In this document: in pieces, positions 32,376 to 40,605 of the stretch
How the letters are laid out: each line of letters starts with the position of its first letter
Numbering within the stretch: position 1 is the first letter of the stretch
Origin: Chloroflexota bacterium
GTDB lineage: Bacteria > Chloroflexota > UBA6077 > FW602-bin22 > CADDYW01
NCBI GenBank assembly: GCA_902810745.1
Contig: CADDYW010000008.1
Coordinates: forward strand, 1-64,000
Direction: 5' to 3'
Length of the DNA stretch: 64,000 bases
The notes under the pieces: model-generated
Told to the model about the DNA's origin: nothing
The model's database searches: none
Seen by the model: only the letters and a program-made list of their open reading frames with translations
Translations under genes and position numbers: made by a program

Positions 32376-33650
32376 ATGAAGATTGCATTCGTCAATCAGC
32401 CGATCCACGGTACAACTCTCCCGCCAGTCGGATCAATCTCGATCTGGACCTACGAGGTCGCTCGGCGCCTCGCAGCGTCGAACCAGGTTCTTGTCTATGG
32501 AAGACGCTTTGCCGGACAGGCGCGTCAAGAGATCCACGATGGCGTCACGTATCGGCGCCTGTGGACGGCTGCCGATCAATGGCTGAATCTCTTTCTCCAG
32601 CCCGCGTCGCGAGCCTGCTCGCCTAGGCGTCCTCTCTTTGCGTCACCTCTCTTTTTCCCCGAGTACGCGCTGAAAGTCGCAATCGATCTGAGGCGACGAC
32701 AATTCGACGTCGTCCACGTTCAGAACTTTTCGCAGATGGTTCCTATCATTCGCGCGCTCAATCCGGATATCCGGATCGTCCTCCACATGCACTGCGAATG
32801 GCTGACCCAGCTCGACCGAAAGATCATTGAGCCGAGGCTCGCCTGCACGGACGCCATCGTTAGCTGTTGCGACTACCTGACGAACCGTACGCGCGAGGCC
32901 TTTCCCCGGTTCTCCGACCGCTGCTGCACCCTGCATAACGGCGTAGACGTCAATCACTTTGTCAAGCCAGACGGTGAGGGTGCGGGGAATGGAACGGTGG
33001 CCAGGAGCATTGTCTACATCGGCAGGATTTCGCCTGAAAAGGGAGTGCACGTGCTTCTCGAAGCCTTCGAGCGGGTAATCGAGAGCAGACCGCACGTCGA
33101 GCTCGTCCTGATTGGACCAGATCACGTGCAACCCGAGCAATTTTACGTGTCCATCTGCGACGACCCGAAAGTCAAGCGTCTGTCTCGGCTATGCGCGGGA
33201 AGCTACCGATCATTTCTGCAGCAGCGGCTATCTCCGCGCGCCGCCGAGCAGGTTCATTTCGTTCCCTATGTGGCCCACGATCACGTCGTGCAGTATCTCC
33301 GGCGTGCGGATATCTTCGTGCAGCCGTCGATCTGGGCAGAACCATTTCCCCTGGCGGTCCTTGAAGCGCTCGCGACAGGAGTTCCAGTCGTCGCGAGCAG
33401 CACCGGCGGCCTGGTGGAATGCATCGGCAACGGTGAAACCGGCCTTCTCGTCGAGCCGGATAACGCACCAGAACTGGCCGGTGCGATCCTCCAGCTCCTG
33501 GCAGACGACTGCGCACGCCGCCGGATGGGAGTGATGGCACGTCGACGTGCAGCGGAAGAATTTTCGTGGGAGCATACGGTCCAGCGCTTGGGCACCATCT
33601 ACGGGGAGATAGTCTCGAGATCCTCACGGGTGAGTCGGAGCGATCGATGA
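32376..33650 (+). CDS. GT4 family glycosyltransferase
   Basis: A 424-residue GT-B enzyme. The N-terminus has MKIAFVNQPIHG and later DVVHVQNFSQMV. The donor domain has SIVYIGRISPEKGVHVLLEAF and the EX7E segment AEPFPLAVLEALATGVPVVAS. An insertion of about 30 residues follows the LIGPDHV strand. It is soluble and probably binds the membrane face. The stop overlaps the next start (ATGA). Confidence 0.85.
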   Translation: MKIAFVNQPIHGTTLPPVGSISIWTYEVARRLAASNQVLVYGRRFAGQARQEIHDGVTYRRLWTAADQWLNLFLQPASRACSPRRPLFASPLFFPEYALKVAIDLRRRQFDVVHVQNFSQMVPIIRALNPDIRIVLHMHCEWLTQLDRKIIEPRLACTDAIVSCCDYLTNRTREAFPRFSDRCCTLHNGVDVNHFVKPDGEGAGNGTVARSIVYIGRISPEKGVHVLLEAFERVIESRPHVELVLIGPDHVQPEQFYVSICDDPKVKRLSRLCAGSYRSFLQQRLSPRAAEQVHFVPYVAHDHVVQYLRRADIFVQPSIWAEPFPLAVLEALATGVPVVASSTGGLVECIGNGETGLLVEPDNAPELAGAILQLLADDCARRRMGVMARRRAAEEFSWEHTVQRLGTIYGEIVSRSSRVSRSDR

Positions 33651-34822
33651 ACGACAAAGCGCTTTGCCGCAGTTGCGGCAGTCAGGACCTCGAGATCTTC
33701 TACGAGGTCGGGGACGTCCCAGCTCACAGCGTGCTGCTGATGCCGACGCGAGACACGGCCGTCTCCTATCCACGCGGAGATATCGCGCTCGCCTTCTGCA
33801 GCAACTGCGGCTTCATCGCCAACGTCGCTTTTGATCCTTGCTTACTGGAGTATTCCCAGCAATACGAGGAGACTCAGGGCTTCTCTCCCACGTACGGCGC
33901 GTTTGCCCGTCGCCTCGCCGCCCACCTGATCAGCCGCTACGATCTACACGATCGTGACATTATCGAGATCGGCTGCGGTAAGGGCGAGTTTCTCGCGCTC
34001 CTGTGCGAGATCGGGGGAAACCGCGGGGTCGGATTCGATCCGAGCTACGTGGAAGGGCGGCTGAACGGCGCCACGAGGCATCCGGTCACCTTCATCAAGG
34101 ATTACTACTCCGAGAAGTACGCGGACTACCACGCGGACTTTTTCTGCTGTCGCATGACCCTCGAGCACATTCAGAATGTCGACGAGTTCGTGGGGATCGT
34201 CCGGCGCGCAATCGGACAGCGGAAGGACACGACCATATTCTTCCAGGTGCCAAATGTCTCCCGAATTTTGCGCGATCTCGCCTTCTGGGACATCTACTAC
34301 GAGCATTGCTCCTACTTCAGCGTGGGATCGCTCGCTCGACTCTTTGCGCGACACGCGTTCGACGTCCTGGACGTTTGGACGGATTACGACGACCAGTACC
34401 TCATGCTCGAGGCCGTCCCCGGATGCGCGACGTCCGCCGAGGAGCAGCGCGACGACATTCTCGACCTCGCTCGCGACGTCATCACCTTCCAGAGAAATTG
34501 CCCAGCCAAGATCTCGAAATGGAAGGAACAGCTGCGCTCTATCCGCGAAAGCCACCAGCGCGCCGTGATCTGGGGCTCAGGATCGAAGGCCGTGGCATTC
34601 CTGACCACGCTTCGCGTCGAGCGGGCGATCGGATACGTGGTCGACATCAATCCGCATCGACACGGTACCTTCCTGGCGGGAACCGGCGAGTTGATCGTTC
34701 CCCCGTCCTTTCTGAAGGAGTACCGGCCCGACGTGGTAATCATCATGAACGCAGTGTATCGTGACGAGATCGGGAAGGCTCTCGACGAGCTCGATCTCTC
34801 GCCGCGAATCCTTACACTGTGA
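33647..34822 (+). CDS. C-methyltransferase-like protein, paralogue 1
   Basis: A 391-residue three-domain protein: zinc ligands Cys7, Cys10, Cys51 and Cys54; SAM motif I IIEIGCGKGEFLALL; and a C-terminal domain beginning RAVIWGSGSKAVAFL with VDINPHRHGTFL. It is clearly paralogous to the next gene: both contain LEYS-QYE, IGCG-GEFL-LLCE-GGN and YYEH/IYEH. It is more distant from the TylC3-like enzyme upstream. It probably methylates a sugar nucleotide, but C- versus O-methylation cannot be settled. Start ATG 33647 has GGAG 7 nt upstream. Confidence 0.75.
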   Translation: MNDKALCRSCGSQDLEIFYEVGDVPAHSVLLMPTRDTAVSYPRGDIALAFCSNCGFIANVAFDPCLLEYSQQYEETQGFSPTYGAFARRLAAHLISRYDLHDRDIIEIGCGKGEFLALLCEIGGNRGVGFDPSYVEGRLNGATRHPVTFIKDYYSEKYADYHADFFCCRMTLEHIQNVDEFVGIVRRAIGQRKDTTIFFQVPNVSRILRDLAFWDIYYEHCSYFSVGSLARLFARHAFDVLDVWTDYDDQYLMLEAVPGCATSAEEQRDDILDLARDVITFQRNCPAKISKWKEQLRSIRESHQRAVIWGSGSKAVAFLTTLRVERAIGYVVDINPHRHGTFLAGTGELIVPPSFLKEYRPDVVIIMNAVYRDEIGKALDELDLSPRILTL

Positions 34823-34842
34823 CGACAGGCGAGGGTTGAGGG

Positions 34843-36012
34843 GTGTTGGAAGGCCGCTGCCCGGTGTGTGGAGCGTCGGATCTCAGTCCGGTCGTCGACG
34901 TGCTCGACGTTCCGATTCACTGTAATCTCCTCTGGGATACGCGCGAAGATGCGTTAGCTGCGCCGCGCGGAGACGTGCGGCTGCGTTTCTGCCGCGACTG
35001 TGGCCACATCTTCAACATCGCGTTCGATCCTGGTCGACTGGAGTACTCGCACCAGTACGAAAATTCGTTGCACTTCTCTGCGCGATTTCGGCAGTATGCG
35101 GAGGGACTCGCGCGAGCACTGATCGAACGGTACGCTCTGCACGGGAAGACGATCGTCGAGATCGGCTGTGGGCACGGCGAGTTTCTGGGATTACTCTGCG
35201 AGATGGGGGGAAACCACGGGTATGGCTTCGATCCGGCCTGCCCCGAAACCTCGCCCGATCCCGAGCGAATCGTCTTCATACGTGACTTCTATTCCGAGGA
35301 TGCCGCACGGTTTCCCGCGGATTTTGTCGTGTGTCGCCAGACGTTGGAGCACGTCCGGGATCCCGTCGGCTTTCTCAGCTTGGTTTGCCGATCGATCCGC
35401 GAGCATCTCGCGGCTGTTGCATTCTTCGAGGTGCCGAACGCCGATTTCATCCTCCGCCAGCTTTCGGTCTGGGACATCATCTACGAGCACGTCTCGTACT
35501 TCTGGGCAGGCTCGCTACGGCGCGCGCTCGAGGTCAGCGGATTCGACGTCCTGGACCTGAAGCCCACCTTCGGCGAGCAGTACCTGTGCGTCGAAGCACG
35601 CGTGCGCCCCGCCGACGGTGAACCAGCCCTGGAGAACATCGGCGCGGTCGACGAGTTTGCAGGCGTCGTCAACCTATTTCGCGAGCGTTACCAGGATACG
35701 TGCAAGGCTTGGCGGCAGCGGCTCGACCGGGTCGCGAACGATGGGCAGCGGGCCGTCGTCTGGGGCGCGGGATCGAAGGGAGTAACGTTTCTGAACCTCG
35801 TGAGAGGCAGCGGAGAGATCTCCCACGTGGTGGACGTGAATCCACGCAAGCACGGAAAGTTCATCGCGGGAACCGGCCAGGCTATCGTCGGGCCAGAGTT
35901 TCTCAAAGATTATCGACCTGACCGGGTGATGGTCATGAATCCACTGTACGTGGATGAGATTCGGCAGTGCCTGCACCGTCTTGGCGTAGTGGCCGACGTC
36001 GTTTGCGCATGA
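34843..36012 (+). CDS. C-methyltransferase-like protein, paralogue 2
   Basis: A 389-residue tandem duplicate of the preceding gene: zinc ligands Cys6, Cys9, Cys50 and Cys53; motif I VEIGCGHGEFLGLLCE; C-terminal domain RAVVWGAGSKGVTFL with VDVNPRKHGKFI. All motifs are intact, so both copies look functional and may act on different positions or sugars. GTG 34843 is the start (GAGGG upstream), with TTG 34846 as an alternative. The stop overlaps the next gene by ATGA. Confidence 0.75.
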   Translation: MLEGRCPVCGASDLSPVVDVLDVPIHCNLLWDTREDALAAPRGDVRLRFCRDCGHIFNIAFDPGRLEYSHQYENSLHFSARFRQYAEGLARALIERYALHGKTIVEIGCGHGEFLGLLCEMGGNHGYGFDPACPETSPDPERIVFIRDFYSEDAARFPADFVVCRQTLEHVRDPVGFLSLVCRSIREHLAAVAFFEVPNADFILRQLSVWDIIYEHVSYFWAGSLRRALEVSGFDVLDLKPTFGEQYLCVEARVRPADGEPALENIGAVDEFAGVVNLFRERYQDTCKAWRQRLDRVANDGQRAVVWGAGSKGVTFLNLVRGSGEISHVVDVNPRKHGKFIAGTGQAIVGPEFLKDYRPDRVMVMNPLYVDEIRQCLHRLGVVADVVCA

Positions 36013-37376
36013 CGCGGTCCCAGCCCGCCTTCCGGAACCATGGCGTGAGGCGGCGTCAATTCGTTACTGCCGTCCGCCGAGGTCTGTGCATAGCGGCCGC
36101 GTCGGCGCTGCTCGGCTTCACCGTGGGAGGGGCGGCGGCTCCAGAGATCGCGCCGGCGGTGGGGCAATCGCAGCGCGCGCCGGAGGTGGATTTCTTCCCG
36201 CTCGGGGTCTTCGAGGATGCGAACGTTCTGAGGGGGGATCGGGCCGCGTTCGAAGCAATGGCAAGGGATCTCCTCTCGCGCGGGTTCGATTCCATCTTTT
36301 TCACCAACAATGCGCTCGATCGAGACCGCTCACTCCTCGACCTGGCCGACCAGCTCGGCATCGGCCTCTTCGTCGCCCCGGCCTGGGAGCTTGATCGAAC
36401 CTGGTGGCCTTCGCACGTCCCGGCGACGATGGAGGCCGCGAGTGCCGCGATCCGCCCGATCGTCGATCAGCTACGCGCGCATCGCAGCGTCAAGGGCTAC
36501 TCCATCGCCGACGAGCCGACTCTGCCGATGATGCAGAAGCTGTCGCTTGCGACCCGAGCGTTTCGCGTCCTTGACCCGGATCGACCGGCAATGCCGACGC
36601 TGGTTGGGGTTGATCGCGTGGGTCCGCTGCTCCAGTCCGCGCAACCCGACGTCTTGCTCATCGACGTCTACCCCTTCGGCCGCGACAACGCGATTGGCGA
36701 CTTCCGGATGACCGGCTTTGGCTACGCGGACCTCGACCTCGTCAGCTACGTGCGGCTGGTCGCGCGCGATAAGCCGACGAACACGCCACTCTGGATGATC
36801 CTTCAGGCACACGATTATCGTACCGCTGGGCGCTTTGCGCTCCGGACGCCAACGGCTGCCGAGGTTCGCGCCGAAAACTGGCTGGCGCTCGGCGAGGGGG
36901 CCACCGGAATCTTCTGGTTCATCTATAGCTCTGAACGGAGCTGGACTGGCCTCAAGGACAATCAGACACTCTTTCACGAAGTTTCTCTGCTGGCGCGCCG
37001 CGTCTCAGGGCTGCGCGACGTGCTGCTGAACACGCGACGCGGAGCGGATCGATTTACCTCAAGCCCGAGTGCCAGGTCATACGTGAGAACGCTCCTCAGC
37101 GGGGATGGCTCGCGTAGCTTCGCACTCGTCGTCAACCGCGACTGCGAGCGAAGCCAGAAGCTGACAATCGACGCGCCCGGGTTTTCGGGGAAGCTACACG
37201 ACCTGGAGACAGATCAGCTCTATCCGATAGGGGCCACGCTTAGCTTCGCGCCCGGGGATGGCAGGATCTTCGAGCTGATCGGTCCCGGCTCAGGACCGGA
37301 GCGCGTGTCACACACGCCGATAGCAGACCCGTCACCCGCCCCGGATCCGACGCCGGTACGGCAATGCACCGGCTGA
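36009..37376 (+). CDS. Exported TIM-barrel glycoside-hydrolase-like protein
   Basis: A 455-residue protein with an export signal (RRRQFVTAVRRGLCIAAASALLGFTVGG, twin-arginine-like), so it acts outside the membrane. The mature part begins PLGVFEDANVL and continues as an alpha/beta barrel with KGYSIADEPTLP, where the Glu after Ala-Asp is a good candidate catalytic acid, and GATGIFWFIYSS. A C-terminal beta domain and a Pro-rich tail follow. I cannot name a GH family with confidence. It may trim or remodel the polymer. It is tightly coupled to the upstream gene. Confidence 0.6.
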   Translation: MTRSQPAFRNHGVRRRQFVTAVRRGLCIAAASALLGFTVGGAAAPEIAPAVGQSQRAPEVDFFPLGVFEDANVLRGDRAAFEAMARDLLSRGFDSIFFTNNALDRDRSLLDLADQLGIGLFVAPAWELDRTWWPSHVPATMEAASAAIRPIVDQLRAHRSVKGYSIADEPTLPMMQKLSLATRAFRVLDPDRPAMPTLVGVDRVGPLLQSAQPDVLLIDVYPFGRDNAIGDFRMTGFGYADLDLVSYVRLVARDKPTNTPLWMILQAHDYRTAGRFALRTPTAAEVRAENWLALGEGATGIFWFIYSSERSWTGLKDNQTLFHEVSLLARRVSGLRDVLLNTRRGADRFTSSPSARSYVRTLLSGDGSRSFALVVNRDCERSQKLTIDAPGFSGKLHDLETDQLYPIGATLSFAPGDGRIFELIGPGSGPERVSHTPIADPSPAPDPTPVRQCTG

Positions 37377-37454
37377 CGTCAAGGAGCGCGACCAGGTCAG
37401 ATCTCTTCGGGTTTCATCGCGCGTGATCCACGCAGAACCAGGAGGCTTCAGATC

Positions 37455-38450
37455 GTGCCACCGCTAGTCAGCGTACTCATGGCCGTATACAACGGAGAGA
37501 GGTTCCTGCCCACTGCTATCGAGAGCGTCCTTACCCAGGACGTAGGCGAGCTTGAGCTTGTGATTGGGGACAACGCTTCCACCGACGCGACCGCGGACAT
37601 CGTCGGGACGTATGCACACCGCGACAGTCGAATAAAGTACTTCCGCAACGCATCGAACCTCGGCGCCACGGCAAACTGGAACCTGTGCTATCGCAATTCC
37701 GATCCTTCGAGCACCTACTGGGCGTTCCTGGCATCCGACGACTGGTGGGAGCCGTCTTTCCTGAGAACGACGATTGACATTGCCGAGCACAACCCCACCG
37801 TGACCGTCGTCCACACCGACATGTTCCGGACCGACGCGGCCGGGCGGGTGATCAACCGGTACTCGGACCTTTTTCCTGGTCATCCCGCGCCCGGGATCCA
37901 CCGCGCGGTGCGCGAGCTCTTTGACGGGACCTACATCAACATCATGGCTGCCCTGGTCCGGCGGAGGGCGCAGGAGGCGATCTATCCTGTCGACGATCTC
38001 CTCGATCCTGATCTCACCCTCACCCCGGATCTTCACCTCTGGCTCCAGCTCTTCATCCGCGGGGCAGCTGGCTATTACGTTCCCGAGCCCCTGGCCTGCT
38101 ATCGCAAACACGAGAACGCCATGACCATGCCTGCGAACATCGTCTCCCGCCTCCGCGAAGAGGTCGTGATCTTTCGGGATAAGCTTGTCGATGTGTGTCC
38201 CCCCGAGCTTGAGCCAGCCCGCCGCGCAGCACTTGTCAATCGCCTCGCTGCGCTCGGGTTCGAGCTCCTGCGGAGTGGCCGAGCTGACGAGGCACTCGAG
38301 CCGCTGCAGGCCGCGCTCGCGGCGAGTGCACGACGCCGTCTGGACGTGTCGGTCGCGCACCTGATCTCGGCATTACCGGTGTCTCCGTCACGACGGGCAA
38401 CGATCTGGCAGCTTGCGCGCGCGAGCGCGCGCGCGCTCGGAAGAGCATAG
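37455..38450 (+). CDS. GT2 family glycosyltransferase
   Basis: A 331-residue inverting GT-A enzyme: VSVLMAVYNGERFL at the start, LVIGDNASTDATADIV, and FLASDDWWEP, whose SDD acts as the DxD metal site. PEPLACYRKHENAMT near 215 is typical of rhamnosyl- and similar transferases. It has no membrane span; the C-terminal 80 residues are helical. The GTG start has AGGAGG upstream. Donor unknown. Confidence 0.85.
   Translation: MPPLVSVLMAVYNGERFLPTAIESVLTQDVGELELVIGDNASTDATADIVGTYAHRDSRIKYFRNASNLGATANWNLCYRNSDPSSTYWAFLASDDWWEPSFLRTTIDIAEHNPTVTVVHTDMFRTDAAGRVINRYSDLFPGHPAPGIHRAVRELFDGTYINIMAALVRRRAQEAIYPVDDLLDPDLTLTPDLHLWLQLFIRGAAGYYVPEPLACYRKHENAMTMPANIVSRLREEVVIFRDKLVDVCPPELEPARRAALVNRLAALGFELLRSGRADEALEPLQAALAASARRRLDVSVAHLISALPVSPSRRATIWQLARASARALGRA
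38415..38436. repeat. Alternating CG tract
   Basis: GCGCGCGCG, one A, then GCGCGCGCGCGC lie at the 3' end of the GT2 gene and encode an Ala/Arg-rich tail. Such alternating purine-pyrimidine runs can adopt Z-DNA under negative supercoiling and are slippage-prone. Confidence 0.6.
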
Positions 38451-38464
38451 ACAGGAGTGGCATC

Positions 38465-39430
38465 ATGGTGGTAAGCGGGCGAGTGAGGACACCGCGCGTC
38501 GAGACCCCGGAGTGGCCGTCGCTCGTCGGCGCCCGAATCGTCATAACTGGCGCGGCCGGTTTCATCGGCCGTGCGCTGCTGCGGGCACTGGTCACGAGTG
38601 GCGCCCGGTCGATCGTCGCGATCGACGTGCGTTCAACGGGCGAAATTCCGACTGACGAGCGGGACCGTTGCGAGGTCGTGGTCTGCGAACGTAGTATTCT
38701 CCTTCCTCTCGATGACGTGCTCGACGGCGCTGACGTCGTCTTTCACCTCGCGGCGCAGGTCGGCACGACCGACTCGATCCACAACCCCCACTACGACGCG
38801 GTGACCAACGTTCAGGGAACGATCATGCTCCTCGAGGCGTGTCGAAGGGTGGGCGTTCGTCGGCTCGTCTACAGCTCGTCGGCCGCGGTGTACGGTGCCC
38901 CCGTCTATCTGCCGATCGACGAGAAGCATCCCACCGCGCCCAGCTCTCCCTATGGCCTCTCCAAGCTGACGGCAGAGCGCTACTGTCTCCTGTACGGGGA
39001 GCTATACAATCTCTCGGTCGTCGCGCTCCGCTACTTCAACGTCTACGGACCTCAGCAGACCAGCAGCAGCTACGCCGCGGTAATTCCGCTGTTCCTCCGG
39101 CGCGTGGCCCGGAATGAGCCCCTGATCATCGAGGGCGATGGCTACCAGACGCGCGATTTCGTGCACGTACAGGACGTTGTCCGCGCGAATCTACTCGCGG
39201 CCACGTCTCACTTCGATGGGGTGCTCAATATCGGAAGTGGGCGTGCCACGTCCATTCGCGAGCTCGCGGCCCTGATCGGTGGTCCGTCCTATCCCATCGA
39301 GTACGTGCCGGCGCGAGCGGGAGATATTCCTTACAGCGTGGCGGCGATCGGCGCGGCACGCGCGGCTATTGGCTATTCTCCCAGGATTTCTCTAGAGCAA
39401 GGTCTTCGGACCCTCCGTGGCGCTTACTGA
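38465..39430 (+). CDS. NAD-dependent sugar-nucleotide epimerase (UDP-glucose 4-epimerase-like)
   Basis: A 321-residue extended SDR: GAAGFIG loop near 29-35, FHLAAQVGTTDSI, catalytic Tyr-x3-Lys in SPYGLSK, YFNVYGPQQ, and GDGYQTRDFVHV, which binds the nucleotide sugar. These features match 4-epimerases acting on UDP-hexoses or N-acetylhexosamines. AGGAG precedes the ATG. It probably supplies galactose- or galactosamine-type donors to the transferases nearby. Confidence 0.8.
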   Translation: MVVSGRVRTPRVETPEWPSLVGARIVITGAAGFIGRALLRALVTSGARSIVAIDVRSTGEIPTDERDRCEVVVCERSILLPLDDVLDGADVVFHLAAQVGTTDSIHNPHYDAVTNVQGTIMLLEACRRVGVRRLVYSSSAAVYGAPVYLPIDEKHPTAPSSPYGLSKLTAERYCLLYGELYNLSVVALRYFNVYGPQQTSSSYAAVIPLFLRRVARNEPLIIEGDGYQTRDFVHVQDVVRANLLAATSHFDGVLNIGSGRATSIRELAALIGGPSYPIEYVPARAGDIPYSVAAIGAARAAIGYSPRISLEQGLRTLRGAY

Positions 39431-39516
39431 CGCCGAAACGGTGACCCGGCACCGTGGCGCGAGCCGTCAGAGCATCTCGTCGTTGCGGAGATCGTGGACT
39501 CGCCAGGAGGCTAGGA

Positions 39517-40596
39517 TTGCGCACCGTCGTCACGAAAGATGATACTCCTTCGTTTCCGCCTGGCCAGCCCTGCGTGATTCCGACGCCGGACGGATCTAAC
39601 GAGTGCACGCACCCGAGCGTGATCGACTCGTCCCTGGTTCTGGGCGAGCCGTGGTGCGGATACCGCTACTGGATGGCGTTCACCCCGTATCCGGGGAACG
39701 ATCCGCGACGCTTCCGCCTGGAAAATCCGTGTATCGTCTCAAGTCACGATCTGCGGACCTGGAGCGTACCCGACGGCGTTCGTCTCCCGCTCGTCGGCCC
39801 ACCCGGACCGATCGATCTCGTCCGATCCGTCGCGGCCGACATCCCGACGCGCCTGTTCCTCCTCCAGGTGCGAGGTGTTGTCACGCGGCGTAGCTACAAC
39901 GCGGATCCGTCGCTGTTTCTCTCACGGCGTGGAGTGATGTACCTGGCCTACGTCCGCTCGCTGAAGGGAGGCAGCCACGACGAGCTTGTCGCGATCGAAT
40001 CGCGCGACGGCTGGCGCTCGATCAGCCGGCAGCGAGTCATCCTTCGAACCTACCGCGAGGAAGAGACCCACGAGATCAACGTTCCGTCGATCGTCGAGGG
40101 GGAGCGCGCAGGGATGCACCTCTACTACGGATACATTCCGCGCGGCGCAGATGGTCGCCCGCGGTACGATCGGGTTGGCATCCGCCGCCGAATCGGCCTG
40201 GATCTCGATTCACTCGGTCCCGCGACGGATCTGAACGTGCTCGCTCCACCAGGTCAACGCCTCTGGCACCACGAAGTGCGCCGCGCCAATGGTGGGCGCT
40301 TGATTTGCCTCGGCACCTTCACACCGGACGAAGGTGCGGGACACGAAATGATCTGGCCGCCGAGACTGACCCTGTACTGCGGAGAAATCGAGGGTGAGAC
40401 GGTCCGGTTCGATCGCCACCCACTTCTTGCACCGTCGATAGATGGGTGGGACTCGCAGTGTGTCTACAAGCCGTCATTCTTAGTTCAGTGTGACCCGCAA
40501 CGAACCCGTGTGCATCTCTGGTACTCCGCCCAGGATGCGCACACGCGCGCCTGGAGAATCGGATACACCCGGGGACTGGCACCGTGGGACGATTGA
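39517..40596 (+). CDS. Five-bladed beta-propeller glycosidase-like protein
   Basis: A 359-residue protein with repeated short strands and the turns typical of GH43/32/130-like propellers: NECTHPSVI, WMAFTPYP, NPCIVSSHDLRTW, YNADPSLFLSRRGVMYLAYVRS, INVPSIV, and a final HLWYSAQDA. Acidic residues in the first and third of these would be in the usual active-site places. There is no signal peptide, so it is probably cytoplasmic; it might be a phosphorylase, hydrolase or a binding protein. TTG 39517 is used because AGGAGG lies 6 nt upstream. Confidence 0.6.
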   Translation: MRTVVTKDDTPSFPPGQPCVIPTPDGSNECTHPSVIDSSLVLGEPWCGYRYWMAFTPYPGNDPRRFRLENPCIVSSHDLRTWSVPDGVRLPLVGPPGPIDLVRSVAADIPTRLFLLQVRGVVTRRSYNADPSLFLSRRGVMYLAYVRSLKGGSHDELVAIESRDGWRSISRQRVILRTYREEETHEINVPSIVEGERAGMHLYYGYIPRGADGRPRYDRVGIRRRIGLDLDSLGPATDLNVLAPPGQRLWHHEVRRANGGRLICLGTFTPDEGAGHEMIWPPRLTLYCGEIEGETVRFDRHPLLAPSIDGWDSQCVYKPSFLVQCDPQRTRVHLWYSAQDAHTRAWRIGYTRGLAPWDD

Positions 40597-40605
40597 GAGG
40601 AAGCT

